Assembly (NCBI GenBank): GCA_019055375.1
Contig: JAHQIW010004522.1
Coordinates: 248,001-312,000, forward strand
Source: Parelaphostrongylus tenuis
Taxonomy: Eukaryota > Nematoda > Chromadorea > Rhabditida > Metastrongylidae
Length of the DNA: 64,000 nucleotides
Reading direction: 5' to 3'
In this document: positions 46,600-58,934 of the stretch, one piece after another
Layout: the number at the start of each line of letters is the position of its first letter
Position numbering within the stretch: the stretch's first letter is position 1
The notes under the pieces: generated by a model
Database searches by the model: none
What the model was told of the DNA's origin: nothing
What the model saw: only the letters and a program-made list of their open reading frames with translations
Program-made: the position numbers and the translations under genes

Positions 46600-47770
46600 A
46601 TAGCCGTATTCTGATGCTGGCGATGTGAAATGCAACTACAAAAATGATAAGAAACGACGACACGTCTGTATAGTGCTTCTACTTTATTTTCCTATGTTTA
46701 CGTTTGAACTTATGCCAAAGGTTTAATTAGCATCTCGCGCGTGCTAAAAATGGGTTGGGTAGTAGCTCTATAGTATTTTAAAAGATTTATTTTGGTTGAT
46801 CTTAGCGTCGCCTGTCTTACGAAGAAGAAGATTGTATGAATTTAGATTCTTCCGCCTGTTCGATATGCAATACAGAAGATAGACTTCTTAGACTTGTTCA
46901 ATCGTTGAAGGATGGATCATGCATTGGATTTCATTAGATACCGTTTTCAGGTGATTGAATGCATATTTAGTATACGCGAATGATTTACGGTGTCCTATCG
47001 ATGCATTATTTCAAGGCTGCTATCGTCTCAGAAAAATCCAAAATGTTTGCCCGGAAGTGCGGAAGACATGGTGGGCCAGGATCAGGAGTCGAATCAACGA
47101 TTTTGTGTGTTACAGTGCACCTTCTTCTTATGATTATTGATATTGTTAGTAGTGTTGTAGACTTCTGTACCACGTGCACTGTGTAAGACATTCTGTATTG
47201 AATACATCGAAGAAACTGTGAACCAACTGTGCCCAGATAATTCAAAAGGCCGACTTTCTCTAAACCTCGGCATGAGTAAGAAGAGTATTTTAAACCTCGG
47301 CATGATTAAGAAGACTATTTGACGAACTGACCATTTTCCTCAAATGAAACCTGTTTGACGTTAGTATCCTTTTCTTGAAATTTAAAGGTTGAAATATCGG
47401 CGATGTCTTCGTCAGAGCCTCTAAACCCTTATATGGGAGAGGCTACCGATGTATTGTGACGTTTTGGGTCCACATGGGGCGAAAGTCTACGGGAAACGCA
47501 TGAGATTTGTGAAAATATTCCCCATGTAATACTAAGGAACGAAACTCCCGAAAAAGTTTAGATAAAGCTCTGAATTAAAAAAATGCGGCGATGGATCAAT
47601 CTATAGGTGTTAGACGTGATATCACGTGCTATTTCAGGCTAAAAGATTTACTACGATTTGAGCGTTCACCACCCACTGCGTGCACATGACATAAAGGTGC
47701 TCTTCTCACATGTAATTTGGTGGGCTTCATTTTTTTTATAACAGAGTAATGATTTTCTTTGCTGATTACG
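46600..47770. repeat. Old dispersed duplicated segment containing SINE-A-like sequence
   Basis: Three sub-blocks: 46605-46740 resembles 29690-29930 and 48715-48850; 46880-47170 is a diverged minus-strand SINE-A; 47480-47760 resembles 52000-52230 and 30450-30760. No coding function assigned. It could be an ancient composite transposon or a low-copy segmental duplication. Confidence 0.35.
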
Positions 47771-48025
47771 CATGTAGCGCGAAATTGTTGATGAAAATAC
47801 CTATTCGTCTAAAGTTTCAAGGCGCTTTATCTTCTCCAGAGCCGATGATTCGAGACGATCGCTTAGTAGATATGATTGATTATGCCGAGGCTAAAAAAAG
47901 TCGCTTTAAAACAGGCAAATGATTGTTCTACCTTCAAATATTTCCAGTATCCATAATTAAAGCTGTAAAATTTTCATCAAATGCTCAAAGACTCAGTTAA
48001 AGCAGGTAAGCCTTTTCGGTAGTGA

Positions 48026-48262
48026 CTAGATCGAATTTGGACCACATTTCAACCATAGTTGATAGAACCGCTTAATCCTGTGAAGAGAATAACCCACTGT
48101 CCTAATGATCGCCAATTTCATCATCGATAAGACTAAACAGTAAAAAATTATTATCCCATGAACTGTGAATTCTATCAACAAAAATGTAGAAATGCTGAAG
48201 AAATAGTGGTACAACGCATTAGTAACATAGTACTGGGAAGAATTATTTCTAAGAAAATTCAC
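48026..48262 (-). other. Hydrophobic open frame, possible receptor-like exon
   Basis: A minus-strand frame with a membrane-like stretch (FLLIEFTVHGIIIFYCLVLS) followed by a basic segment (RTVGYSLHRIKRF). Nematode chemoreceptors have such TM-plus-basic endings, but I cannot assign a family and see no neighbouring exons. Confidence 0.2.
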
Positions 48263-48364
48263 GAGGGTAGCGAACTTACAGTCTCTGCATCAATATCGAA
48301 ACAGAATAATATGTTTACGGTGGTGAGCATAAGGTCATACCGCACAAAGTTAAAAGTATAAAGT

Positions 48365-48655
48365 TCTCCGCGTTAATCAATACCTGAGGATATTTGCAAG
48401 GCTGAAGAGATATAGATAAAGCTCTGTCGAACAACAATCCCTATGAAATGCGCCATGCTTTTGAGTTTATTGATCATCGTTTAAGGTGATTTATGCATAT
48501 TTAGCCGGCGCAATGACCAGTGGTGAATTATTGATGCATAATGTATGTACTGTATCCTCTCAGACAAATCTGGTATCATCTTCATTTAACCGACTTCGAA
48601 AGTATGGCTTAAAATTTAAACGGCAGATCGAACCGAGATACTAGACAAATTTATA
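48365..48655 (-). mobile_element. SINE-A, old copy (minus)
   Basis: CTCCGCGTTAATCAATACCTGAGG at the left and GTATCCTCTCAGACAAATCTGG in the middle align with the SINE-A body; the head end (CAGATCGAACCGAGA) is decayed. Confidence 0.5.
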
Positions 48656-49235
48656 TCAGAATATATCCAAATGTCATATGATTGCATAAAGTATAATACT
48701 TTGGTTTTCACTTCATAGTCCTATTCTAATGAACGGAAATGATTAGAAATACAAATACAAGAATGCTGAAGTACGACCAAAACACGTCTTTATAGTGCTT
48801 TTACATATACTTCCTTAAGTTCTACTTTTGAGACCTTGTCAAAGGTGAGGTTAGCAAAGCGTGCGTTCTGGGGTTAAGACTGAATTTCGAAAAACCGATT
48901 TTCGATTGATTGCAAAACCGTTTGTTTTGGGAAAACGTATAGTGTATGTGCTCAGGTTTAATCCACCTGTAAGACATTGAGATTATTTTCTGTTTTCGGG
49001 CAGGCACATTCTAAACTTTTGCCAGACATGGATATTCACTCGACATTGAGTAATTATTCAAATAAATTTTAGAGAATTCAAAATGAACTTGTCTTAGAAA
49101 GGCTTTGGCAGAGTGTTACATCAGGTAAATAACATTGCGATTTGCCAGTTCGTGCATTAACTCATTTATATTGCCTGGGATAAAACTCTTCTCTTATACT
49201 CCGGAATTCTACTATTTTCACTGTTTTCTTCGCAG

Positions 49236-49372
49236 TGTTATGATGTTGCATATATTCCTAAAAGAATTGAGTGGTGAGCAAAAACACGGCTTCAGGAGGG
49301 AATCGAATCCGCGTTTCATCCTATCCGGGAACCCGTACTCTACCACTACACCACTGAGGCACATTTGCCCGA
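49236..49372 (-). mobile_element. SINE-B (minus)
   Basis: GTTATGATGTTGCATATA body end, then GGGAATCGAATCCGCGTTTC and CTACCACTACACCACTGAGG. The T-arm reads GATTCGATTCCC on the minus strand. Confidence 0.62.
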
Positions 49373-50348
49373 CCACTCGTTCTTCAACATCTCAGTGGTA
49401 ATTCACTTTTCTCCTAATCTATTAAGAGACAATCAATAATGCAGAACTCGCACAGTTCAAAACAATATTGGTTTTCCAAAAGGGTCTTTCACAGAGCTGT
49501 ACCAGAAAATATAGATTCATTTTTCACAGGCGCGTATTTTTCCCAGGACAGAGTACATTCCTAAGACTGTTAGGAACCATTAACTAACGGCAATTTCAGC
49601 ACTGTGCTTACTTTCCAAAAACACGGTTTTGCTGCATTGAAGCAAGGAAAATAAAACTGAATGACACAGCGCACACTGCTTATCGCTAGGGTGTGAGTGA
49701 TTGTGAATTGATAGGCGATTGATAGACTACGCGGATACGATCCACATGTGGAAAACAATTTTTTTTGAAATCGAAGTTGGACTTTTCGCCGCTTTGAAAA
49801 GAATGCTGATAAAAATATGACTCCGATAATGCAAGATTTTCTCTACATGTACGCATAGTTTTCGCGTTTAGCCTATGCTACTTGAGATCAGACTTAGGCT
49901 TACGCATACTAGTGGGTTCAATTGGCAAGACAAAATAAAAGTAAAAATACTTTTCCTTATAGAGAAAGGGCAAAGTTTCTTTTACGATTCTATTACAAAA
50001 AACCCAAAAATTTCTGCGAAACGAAAAACAAATTCCACATTAGTAACTAAAAATTTGCGATAACACACGACGCGTGTGGAACATAATCATATCTTATCTT
50101 CTACAGCATTGTTGAAAAAGTTATCCAAGATCCAAGAGGATTTTTGAAATCGTTGGGCTTTACGCTTTTTAACGGCCACTAGTAACCAAGGGAAAAGCTC
50201 TGCGATGCCAAAATACGCGTGATGACGTGTTAGTGCGTGACATACGTAAACACATGCTTTGTAGCAAAGGTTTGTAGCCGATGTACTATATTTATGTGGT
50301 GGTTCAGTGGATTTGTAATGTATTGTGAAGGTTCAGTGGTTTATATGG
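49373..50348. other. No gene recognised
   Basis: Short anonymous frames only. Confidence 0.45.
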
Positions 50349-50436
50349 GTTATAACAAACAATAGGATGGAACCAAACAATGGCGTGGTACCAAACAATG
50401 TGGTAGAACCAAACAACGTGGTAGAACCAAACAACC
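50349..50436. repeat. 18-bp minisatellite
   Basis: About five units related to GTGGTAGAACCAAACAAC; the last two are identical. Confidence 0.85.
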
Positions 50437-50559
50437 TATAATATACATGCATTACTAAAATGATAATACAATAATATATATATATACATGATCACGACAT
50501 ATCGTTATGCGAACATATGCGTAAGTTAATATGGGTGACCGACTGATGAGGAGTATCGA

Positions 50560-50795
50560 GGACAGTGTTATGGCAAGTGGTGTTATTGTAGCTGACGGTG
50601 ATGATGTTATCAAGTGATCATGTTATTGCATATGACATTGTTATTGCTTTTTGACATTGTTATGACAGATGACAATGTTATTGTAATTGAAGATGTTATC
50701 GTAAGTGATCATGTTATTGCATATGATCATGTTATTGCATTTGACATTGTTATGACAAGTGACAATGTTATTGTAATTGACGATGTTTCGTAATT
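50560..50795. repeat. Minisatellite of about 19-21 bp units
   Basis: Repeated GACAATGTTATTGTAATTGA and GATCATGTTATTGCATATGA types, about ten units with drift. The Asn-rich minus-strand frame over it is a repeat artefact. Confidence 0.82.
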
Positions 50796-51682
50796 GTCGA
50801 AGCATGACTAAGCGGCGGAGCCCATTTGGGAATACTATGTTCGCCCCCAAGTAGAACACCGACGGCGGGATCCAGTGGGTGAGTATATAGTGTTAGCAGT
50901 GGGGTCGCTAGTGATTAGATATGGGCAGAATCCCTAAACCGCGGTGATGGGCCGAGCATAGCCAAAGTGAGTTTGCTCCGCCACGGAAGTACTATGTTCC
51001 GCTCACAAATCTATAGAATTCATCTGAGTTGTATGAATGCAACCTTATGAAAGTAATTAGTTACAAGACAACGATGTTGTGTAGAGAGAGCAATAATGGA
51101 TCGACAATGTACTGAGGTGAGGTGGTCCGGGTGATGTCAGACGACCGTACGGATGATGACCCGCGATCGAACTGACTGTTGAGGTTGGTGGCAGCTGGGT
51201 GCCGCCCTTGTCACTTGGACCATTTCTGTCTAAGGTCCTCGAGCCTCTGCGATACCACTTGCTCTCTAAAGTCGTAGACCATTTGCGCTGCCTAAATTAT
51301 CATGTAATTCCCGAAAGGATAGCAAAACTACGTTAGGAGGTTTGCTATATGCTTTTTCCCTACTACAGCGTTGTAGGACAGCATTTTTAGAAAAGCAATA
51401 CACTCTTAAAGTTCACAAAATTTGCGCTATATATTTGTTTATAATAGTTCAGTGAAAGAGCTTCATCTGCAAAATACAAGCGTGTTAATGAGGAACGTAT
51501 GTAGAACATGATTTTATGTTAGCGCCACAGAGTTAGAAGAAGACTTTCTTAAAAACAAATACATCTGCAAATTTTTTCAAATAAATTCCAAAATTTTAGC
51601 GAAAACTCTTTGTCCAGCAAGAGAGGTTCTGTCACGAGTGTTTGTCCGATAACAGAAAAGCACCGACATAAAGTTAAGAAGT
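50796..51682. other. GC-richer stretch, then AT-rich; no gene recognised
   Basis: 50805-51250 is noticeably less AT-rich and contains inverted GGCGGAGC (50812) and GCTCCGCC (50976) blocks and repeated TACTATGTTC. It has no open frame or RNA signature I can name. Confidence 0.35.
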
Positions 51683-52230
51683 AGAGCTCTTAGCTTTGAT
51701 CATTACCTAAGCGATAAAACCATGCACTCGACTTCATTTTACATCGCTTATGGTGATAGAATGCATATTTAGTATACACAGTGACTCGTACTATAAGACA
51801 AATCTTATACCAAGACTATTCGGCGAGGTGAAAATTCTAGTGAGCCTGGTTGAGGGGCTGATCCGTTGACTATGTGTGTATAGAGGCACCTTTATTCACT
51901 ACGCCATACGCCCCGTGTGAGGCATTCTGTTGCGACTATATTGGCAAGAATGGTAGACCAAATGTGCCTTCATGAAAGAAAAATTAGATGGCTGAAGTAC
52001 GAGGTTCGGAGGAGTGTTTCTCCATGTTAAACCAAGGAAGAGAACGGGTGCGGAATTTTAAATAAAACCTTGAAAATCAAAAGTGACTGAAGTGAATCAA
52101 TGCGTTAATGTCTCACATGATTTCGCACGTTATCTCAAGTCAAATACTCACTCCGATCTAAGTGTGTTTAGACTTTGCCTTAACAACACATGGGTGCTCT
52201 TCAGACGACTATATCGATGAGTATTTGAGT
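51683..52230 (-). repeat. Old SINE-A-like copy plus conserved flank
   Basis: 51683-51925 aligns with SINE-A in reverse (GATCATTACCTAAGCG, CATGCACTCGACTTCA). The flank to 52230 resembles 47180-47760, so the SINE and flank were duplicated together. Confidence 0.4.
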
Positions 52231-52975
52231 GTATCATAACAAACAAAAGATCTTCATTCTACAAATAAATGCTCAATTTATAATAATCAAGACTGCCTGA
52301 TATTTATTGAATGATTCAGGACTGCCGCAATATAAGCGAATTCGTTGGGTATTACAGGATTATAAGGTGACCACATACTGACCACGGCTGGTCTAACCAC
52401 TTAGTCGCGTGAGATAACGTATTGGCAGACATGAGCAGCACGTTCATTACCTTTACTATTACCAAAAAAGTAAAAGATCCGCTTTTAAACTTTTCACCTG
52501 CCTATTATTATTGAGCAATATTCATGCAGTCTACACGTTTTGCTTACTTAATGATTGTCTCGATTTCTTTTCTTGAGGCAACCGAAAAGTACCGGAGCGC
52601 CACTAGATGGCTTGCTGTTGTTTATAAAAGTGAGCGATAAGTTTTTAGCGCCCTTATTCTTACGTTATGCTTTACGTTCTTTTTATGGAGAAGAAAACCG
52701 AAAGAGATTTTGCTCGTTTGCATGTATGACGAACCAGTCGACGTTGAGCATATCGGCGATTACGGGAACACCGTTCTTCCAGAATTTCTCATATTTTGGT
52801 GGATTTCTTTCTTATCCACACTTCTTAGGGAAGTCCATTGTTCGTACCCCAGCCCTAGGTTAGCTACACTTCCATGCAATTAGGTTAAATATAGTTGCTG
52901 CCGGACTGGTTGAGACGGGTAGAAGACGGAGTCTTAACAATTGGTAGGGCCTCGTAGGCTATTGTAGAAGCCAAA
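52231..52975. other. No gene recognised
   Basis: A plus frame at 52555-52863 (MSRFLFLRQPKSTGAPLDGL...) is anonymous. 52895-52960 (GCCGGACTGGTTGAGACGGG) looks like a short SINE-C head. Confidence 0.35.
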
Positions 52976-53492
52976 TACTCTATACCCAATAATGTAGAGT
53001 GCTGCGCAAAAACATCTTGCTTCAATCGGGATTCGAACCCAGATCTCACTCTTTCCGGGAGCGTGTGCTAACCGTTGCATCACTGACGCTCGTTTCAGCA
53101 CAGTATTCGTTCTACGCTACAACGCATTATCTGTCAACAGCCAACCGTCGGCGGTTTGGCGGGCAGCCGCTATCGGCATTGAACCCACTTTTGTCGACAG
53201 ATATTAGGTATCAATAAACAGTCGGATTTTATTCATTTGACCGCCTCTTAACCAGTTAATGATGCTCAATATCTGTCATCAAAAGGGGGTTCAATGCCGA
53301 TAGCTACTACCCCGCCAGACCGCCGACGGTTGGCTATTGACAGATAACGCGTTGTAGCGTAGAACAAGTGCTGTGCAAAAGGAGCGTCAGTGGTGCAACG
53401 GTCAGCAGCACGCTCCCGGAAAGAGTGAGATCTGGGTTTGAATCCCGGCTGACGCAAATGTTTGTGCACAGCAATCTACATTATTAGGTACA
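52976..53492. mobile_element. 517-bp fold-back element with two inverted tRNA-like heads
   Basis: The left arm (minus SINE-B head, 53015-53092) and right arm (plus, 53395-53455) each fold as a tRNA-like cloverleaf: acceptor GCGTCAG/CTGACGC, D-arm GTGC...GCAC, a five-pair anticodon stem with loop CCGGAAA, and T-arm CTGGG/CCCGG. Inside these are further inverted arms (CTACAACGCATTATCTGTCA against TGACAGATAACGCGTTGTAG). The outer ends are also inverted (ACCCAATAATGTAGA, TCTACATTATTAGGT). It is not a functional tRNA: position 33 is C and it lacks the long variable arm expected for a GGA (Ser) anticodon. It has the same build as 20442-20850. Confidence 0.7.
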
Positions 53493-54954
53493 CATTTATT
53501 TTTAATTTTTCATTTCATTCCATTTTTGGGTTTTCTACATTTATTATAAGACCATACCACAGCAAGAGGTTGTCAAATAGATGAAATTAAAATACTCTAT
53601 TTCACGCGTGGAGTTTCGCTGTCTCAGCGACCAACCGTTAACGAGTTCGGTCTGCTAAATGATCCCTATGTCGACAATTTTCTTTCAGAGCTCTTGTTAG
53701 TGGAGGGTGTTATTCTTATTGAGAAATAATTATAAATCAGCACTTTTCGCAGTCTCAATAATGCCTATTATTTCTTGATTCTACTTACCCACTGGTCATG
53801 CAATAGCAGGCAATGTTCGGTCATAGCTGCCAAAGAAAGTGTTTGGTAATGATCTAATTCATTATAATGAAAGGTTATTTCTGATTATAAAGGATCAGAT
53901 ACAAAATCGACCTTAATCGTTGGAAAAAATTTTATTTGGAGTGTTGTAATTATTCGAAAGCTTGCTAGAGCCCCACATGGCCGGCTCTGTGAAACAGCCT
54001 TTTATAACGCTGCAGAATTTAAAATAAAACGGTGCTTCACAAAATCACGGGTTTCTTCCTTTTCTCGCTTATATTTCGCTGCAGGAAACTTCTTCTCATG
54101 AAAAGATTTTTGCTTTAAACCTCGCCGGGCAGAGCTATTTCCCAACTTTTGGTATCATTCGATAGCGTAATGTGTGCTAATTCCAACACTTTACTCGTTT
54201 TTCGGGAGACCCTATCTGTCAACGCAGCAGGGAGATATGCCACCACCCAAAGCGCGAATCAATCGGTGATCGTGTGGAAATGGCCATGCTAGCCTTCTCC
54301 CCGTCCCCACCATCTCATGAATGGCCAAAAAACACCTTCTCGCGCATGTAGATCAATCTTGCTTTCCTTGTTGCACAGCAAAGAAACGGCCTCTTCAAAA
54401 AGTAAACACAGCGTTGGAATTAGAAACCTTTACGTTATTGAATGATTAGCGATAGTTCAAAGAAAGAAGCTGTGTGTGGCGAGAAACAATGAGCACCTGC
54501 AACGCAAAAATCTCCTCATGTAACAAGGCCAAGAAAGGATTTTTTTAAAAGCAGCGTGAAGCTGTAGTCTGAATTCTCAGCTTTCGAATGGTCACTAATA
54601 CTCCTATGAAAACTTCCTCTTCAGCATATGGGACAGGTTTTTTATTTGTTTCCTTATAACCAAGGATAACCCAAAAACGTTCATGAAATATTGTACTATC
54701 CCTAAATCACAAAGCAGTCCTATGTAATTACAAACGCTATCACTGAAACATCTTTCTGAAGATAATATTACGGAATTCTGGTCCATTGAGAGCGCTTACA
54801 AGGCTCGATATGATGTTTCCATGTTCCATGAGAAACAAGGTTTCAAGGATTTGTCATTCTTTGAGAACTTTGAAGCAATGTCGAATCCGAAATCAAACAG
54901 TAAGACTTATATTGCTCATGTAATTACTTCTTCTAGAAAAAGTGATAGCAGAGC
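53493..54954. other. No gene recognised; one inverted repeat pair
   Basis: 53925-54030 (ATTATTCGAAAGCTTGCTAG) and, inverted, 54535-54605 both match 38425-38545, so the ends of an unclassified fold-back element may lie here. Otherwise nothing. Confidence 0.35.
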
Positions 54955-55040
54955 GGTAGCTTCTGTGATGTAGTGATAGCACGTGCTCCCGATATGAGTG
55001 AAAAGTATGCTCAGCACCCATCTAGGCTTCAAATTTTCGC
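54955..55040 (+). mobile_element. SINE-B-like head fragment (plus)
   Basis: GATGTAGTGATAGCACGTGC, then GATATGAGTGAAAAGTATGC, is the tRNA-like part in decayed form. A similar fragment lies at 57001-57065 (GGTGTAGTGATAGCACGATC). Confidence 0.4.
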
Positions 55041-55507
55041 ATATCAGTCAGCGCCCTGGATATAGTTGAATTGTGTAGATTTTCCTGCTGTTTTGTCTGG
55101 CTCCTGCAAATGATATGGTGTGCTTTCAGTTGAGCAAGTGTTCTTTGTTTGATTTTAGATCAAGAACCAGCTACTGCGTGCAGTTAGTGCGCGGTTCAGA
55201 GAAATGCAGAACGGCAGCCTGCTGGGTACGATGCGAATAGGCGTCCAAGCTTAGCTCGTATCTCAACATACTTCTGGTTATATGTCACATCGTACTCTGC
55301 TCCTGAACAATTAATTGGTCGGTAAATGAAAATTAACATTATTTTTCCGCTTATTACTTGCGGACTCAATAAGACTTCATAAGAGCCCTCATGTTACAAG
55401 TTACCTGTTGTCTTTATTTAAGTCCCAATGTGGCAGTAAGGTTTTCCGCTTTGTTCAGATTGAGATTTTCTTAACTGCATGCAAATTATTATTGCCTTTT
55501 AATGTGT

Positions 55508-55717
55508 CACTCATCCTTCCGGGGTCGGTAAATTGATACCAGATTGGTTTCAGACTTGTCTGGGAGGATAAGCGACTCTAAATCGGTTCAGCCGGAGGCA
55601 ACCGCGAGTCATTGTAAAGGCCAGATATGCACTCAGTCACCTCAAACAAAGTTAGAAATTGAAGTCGAATGCATGGTGCATCCCTCGGGGATCGATCATC
55701 GCCGAGAGTTTTGTTGG
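55508..55717 (+). mobile_element. SINE-A, 5'-truncated (plus)
   Basis: Starts at the CATCCTTCCGGGGTCGGTAA block without the tRNA head and runs to GCCGAGAGTTTTGTT. 5' truncation fits LINE-style retrotransposition. Confidence 0.72.
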
Positions 55718-57000
55718 AGCTTTCAATGCGCCACTTAATAACTGTCTTTAATGTTTTCTTCTTTAACACATAATACAACAAAACACTGTGCCGTGACTCA
55801 CTGTAATGTTCCACATATATTGTATTCATGCTATTATTATTGTTTTCCAGAATACAACATTATTGCTTGTGAATCGAAAATGACTGGAAGGCTTTCTACT
55901 TTGAAATGCCTTTGACTTTTTTCCTTATGGTTCTTTTGACCGATGTGGTGGGCTATTGATGACTCTTGAAAATGGTCGACAAAAGTTGCTCTGCTTCAAA
56001 ACAAGGATTAGTCATACGTGCGATATATATTTAACAAGGTGAGGGTGTCACGGTGGCTACGATTGCTTCGCAACATGAAGGCATTTGTTCGATTGTGACT
56101 GGCTGGCTATTTGCAAGAATGGTGCTTGATATTATCAAATGTCTGGTACATCTCTGTGGTACCTGGGACTATTCAAACTTAGAATCTTTATTCTTTACCC
56201 GCGTTTTTGTGTATTGGATAATACCTATAAGCTGTGAAGGGCAACCTATAGTGTAATTACGAGAAGAGGAACTCAATAGAAGTCAGAAGGATTGGTCCCA
56301 TATCAAAGCAAATTCTACGACTCAAATACCTTTTCGATGGCCTAATTTCACAACTCTCTCCATGTTTCTATTGCTTTGAGGTGTAAATCGAAAACTGAAA
56401 TGAAAGTTAAATTCCTAACTATTTCAAGTGCATATATGTCAGTCATTGTCGATGTTCACTTCAATATGAAAACAACGGAGTAGCCTCTATTAGAACTGCA
56501 GAATGGGAAAGTAATGATTGCTATCAACTTGAAACATGACACCTCATAGTATAAATTTTTTGCTACAACGAACTCTTAGTCCTATCAAGATGATTCTATG
56601 ATTTTGTGGAACCCAGGTTGTTTTTTCTCTTTAACTACATAAGTCTGAAGCACTTATTACAATACTGATAGAAATTCAACAAGTGAGATCTTTTCAAGCA
56701 GCACGAGAGGTTGTTTTCCGACGTGCATAGCAGATATACTCTTATTATTGCCAATCCGCATATTGCGGTACTAGTTGTTTCAGCCAATCTTTCTACATTC
56801 GACTCTCCTAGCTTCATATGGCGCAGGAGCTGCATAAGATCACTTGCAATCTTATTCGGCGATAACTTCACCTGCAATAATCACACCTTTTTCTCGCTAT
56901 TAGAATAGGCGCAGGGTCCCTCTATGGGTGTCTCGCGCGGCGCCTTCTTCTGTAATTTGAGTATGAGAAGTTTGAACAGCGCCTCCGGTAAGGGTGAAAC
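55718..57000. other. No gene recognised
   Basis: Only short anonymous frames on both strands. Confidence 0.45.
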
Positions 57001-57065
57001 TAAACCCTTGGTGTAGTGATAGCACGATCCAGAGTATGGGTGAGACACGGGTTATCTCTAGGCTG

Positions 57066-58934
57066 AGTTTAATGTCTTGCACGTCACTGATACGTTCAGT
57101 TGCATATTTGAAACATTACTACAGTGCTTAAAAAGTAAAGCAGAGAATCCGTGTAGGAGTTCAAGAAAACGACTTTTTTATCCTAAGTATCTATCCCGAA
57201 TCGGTAGGAGACCGCCTGTGAATATTTGTCTGAACACGAACTCAATAGCTCTACTAAAACAAATAAACAAACAAACTAAACTCTACTACAAATGAGGAAG
57301 ATTCGATTCTAAGGGCACTAGGACCCACAGTGCGAAAACAAACAGCAATGATAATTGACCCAAAGGATCATCGGCTACGAAGAAGACGATTACGTCGAAA
57401 AGGTAGCCGAATAAAAACCATTTGCCATTCTCATACTACCTTATTTATAGAACAAAATTATTGAATCAGTGTCGAGGTAAAAGGAAGTTGGTAGAAGGTA
57501 AAAAGAAGATTGTTATCACCATAGTTAATGTTGCTTCGAGGCTGAGTGCTTCAATCTATGGTATGCCATTATGACCTTACCTTGAATTTTCAAAAAGGTT
57601 TTAGGTATGTCAAAGGACTTTCGAGACTATTTCAAGATTATGCCTCGTGAAATTTGCGGCTTGTCTTCTATCTGTGAGAAAAGACATATTCCACAAAGGG
57701 GGAAGCCGTCAACATCTGTGCAAAATAGTGAGATAGCTGCAATATTGACTAGTCAAATCGTCAATTTACAAATTAATTTGATTCTTCATGATGCTTTACA
57801 TTGAAAAACTTCACATTCTATATAACATGCAGCCTGTGGAATAGTAAAGTCGCGGTGACAGGCTTAAGCAATCGATCACTCTTTTCTATCCAGTAGAATA
57901 TTTGTGTCTCTTAGTGTTGAATTTTCCAATTGCGACCTTAAAGAATGTATGGTGCTCTATGCAAAACTTTTAAATGTGTGTACAGACGCTTTACTGTGTT
58001 TTCATTGTAGTTTGATGCTTTTGCGGTGAGCGACAAAGGTGGTCAAAGGTAGTATTGTTTCATCTGCAACCGCTCAATCGTAAATACATTTTATTTGAGT
58101 GAATGAGTGTTCATAGCCAAACTTGTGCCAACAAATGCGCTGAAGTCGTTGACTGCTCTGCTATTTCACACTTCGGGAACCCGTTCTTCTCTAGTGTAAT
58201 AAACAGAATAAATGTTTCAACTAATCCGATGACAGCGTACTTTACTATTTTGACCTGCATTATCAGTTCCTCAACTGAGGTGAGTAAAGATGCGTTTTAG
58301 GTATTGATTGTCACCTTAGTTTATAGAGATCTTTATGCCTACTAAGACAGTTCCAGTGCTTGGTTACAACAAGTCTCTAATCCTTCGTCTTTCAGTGCTT
58401 CTTGTGTTTTTCAAAAACGGTTCTTCATATATTTTTGAGAAGCAATGTGCTTCTCAGAAAAAGTATACTGAAGACACGAAGGCATTGCGGTAATGATTTT
58501 AAGGCACCAGATAGGTTTTGATAAGCAGAATAAGAAGAAAGCTGCATAGGTGCTTTCACATAAAACAGTGAAAGTCAGCATTTTGGATAATTTCAAAAAA
58601 GCCCAAAATTTATACGATGTGGGAAATATCTCGTATCACACGTGATTTAGACTAATCTGTACTTTAAATCAAATTTCTTATTTGTACGAACTTGATTTGA
58701 TTACTTCTCCTAAACAGCATATGGGTCGTCTCACTGCTATTGAAACATAATTTGCAGAAAATATACGAATACTTTTCTACCGCATTTAGATTGAGCCGGT
58801 CTTCTATCGGAATTATCAAAAGTTTGCCAAACACGGCTGGGTCAGAATTCGACAAAGTTGTCCAAGCAGTGGCCAATCCAAATCAAATAACAAAATTGCA
58901 CTCCACATAGGCGCGTCGACCATATTTAGGTGGT
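57066..58934. other. No gene recognised; one weakly repeated receptor-like block
   Basis: 58664-58900 (minus; LATAWTTLSNSDPAVFGKLL) is related to 13960-14060 (minus, with stops). The conserved WxxLSDPAVFGK-like segment could be a diverged membrane-protein exon, but I cannot name the family. Confidence 0.25.

Noticed and set aside
50530..50560. CTGATGAG near 50541 as another hammerhead
   Set aside because: No GAAA strand at the right distance and no pairing stem I.
50641..50859. Asn-rich minus-strand frame
   Set aside because: Translation of the 19-21 bp minisatellite.
50805..51250. rRNA or snRNA gene in the GC-richer stretch
   Set aside because: No recognisable rRNA, spliced-leader or snRNA sequence motif.
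53395..53455. Candidate functional tRNA gene with GGA (Ser) anticodon
   Set aside because: No long variable arm, C at position 33, and the same unit is repeated many times in decayed form; it is a SINE-B head.
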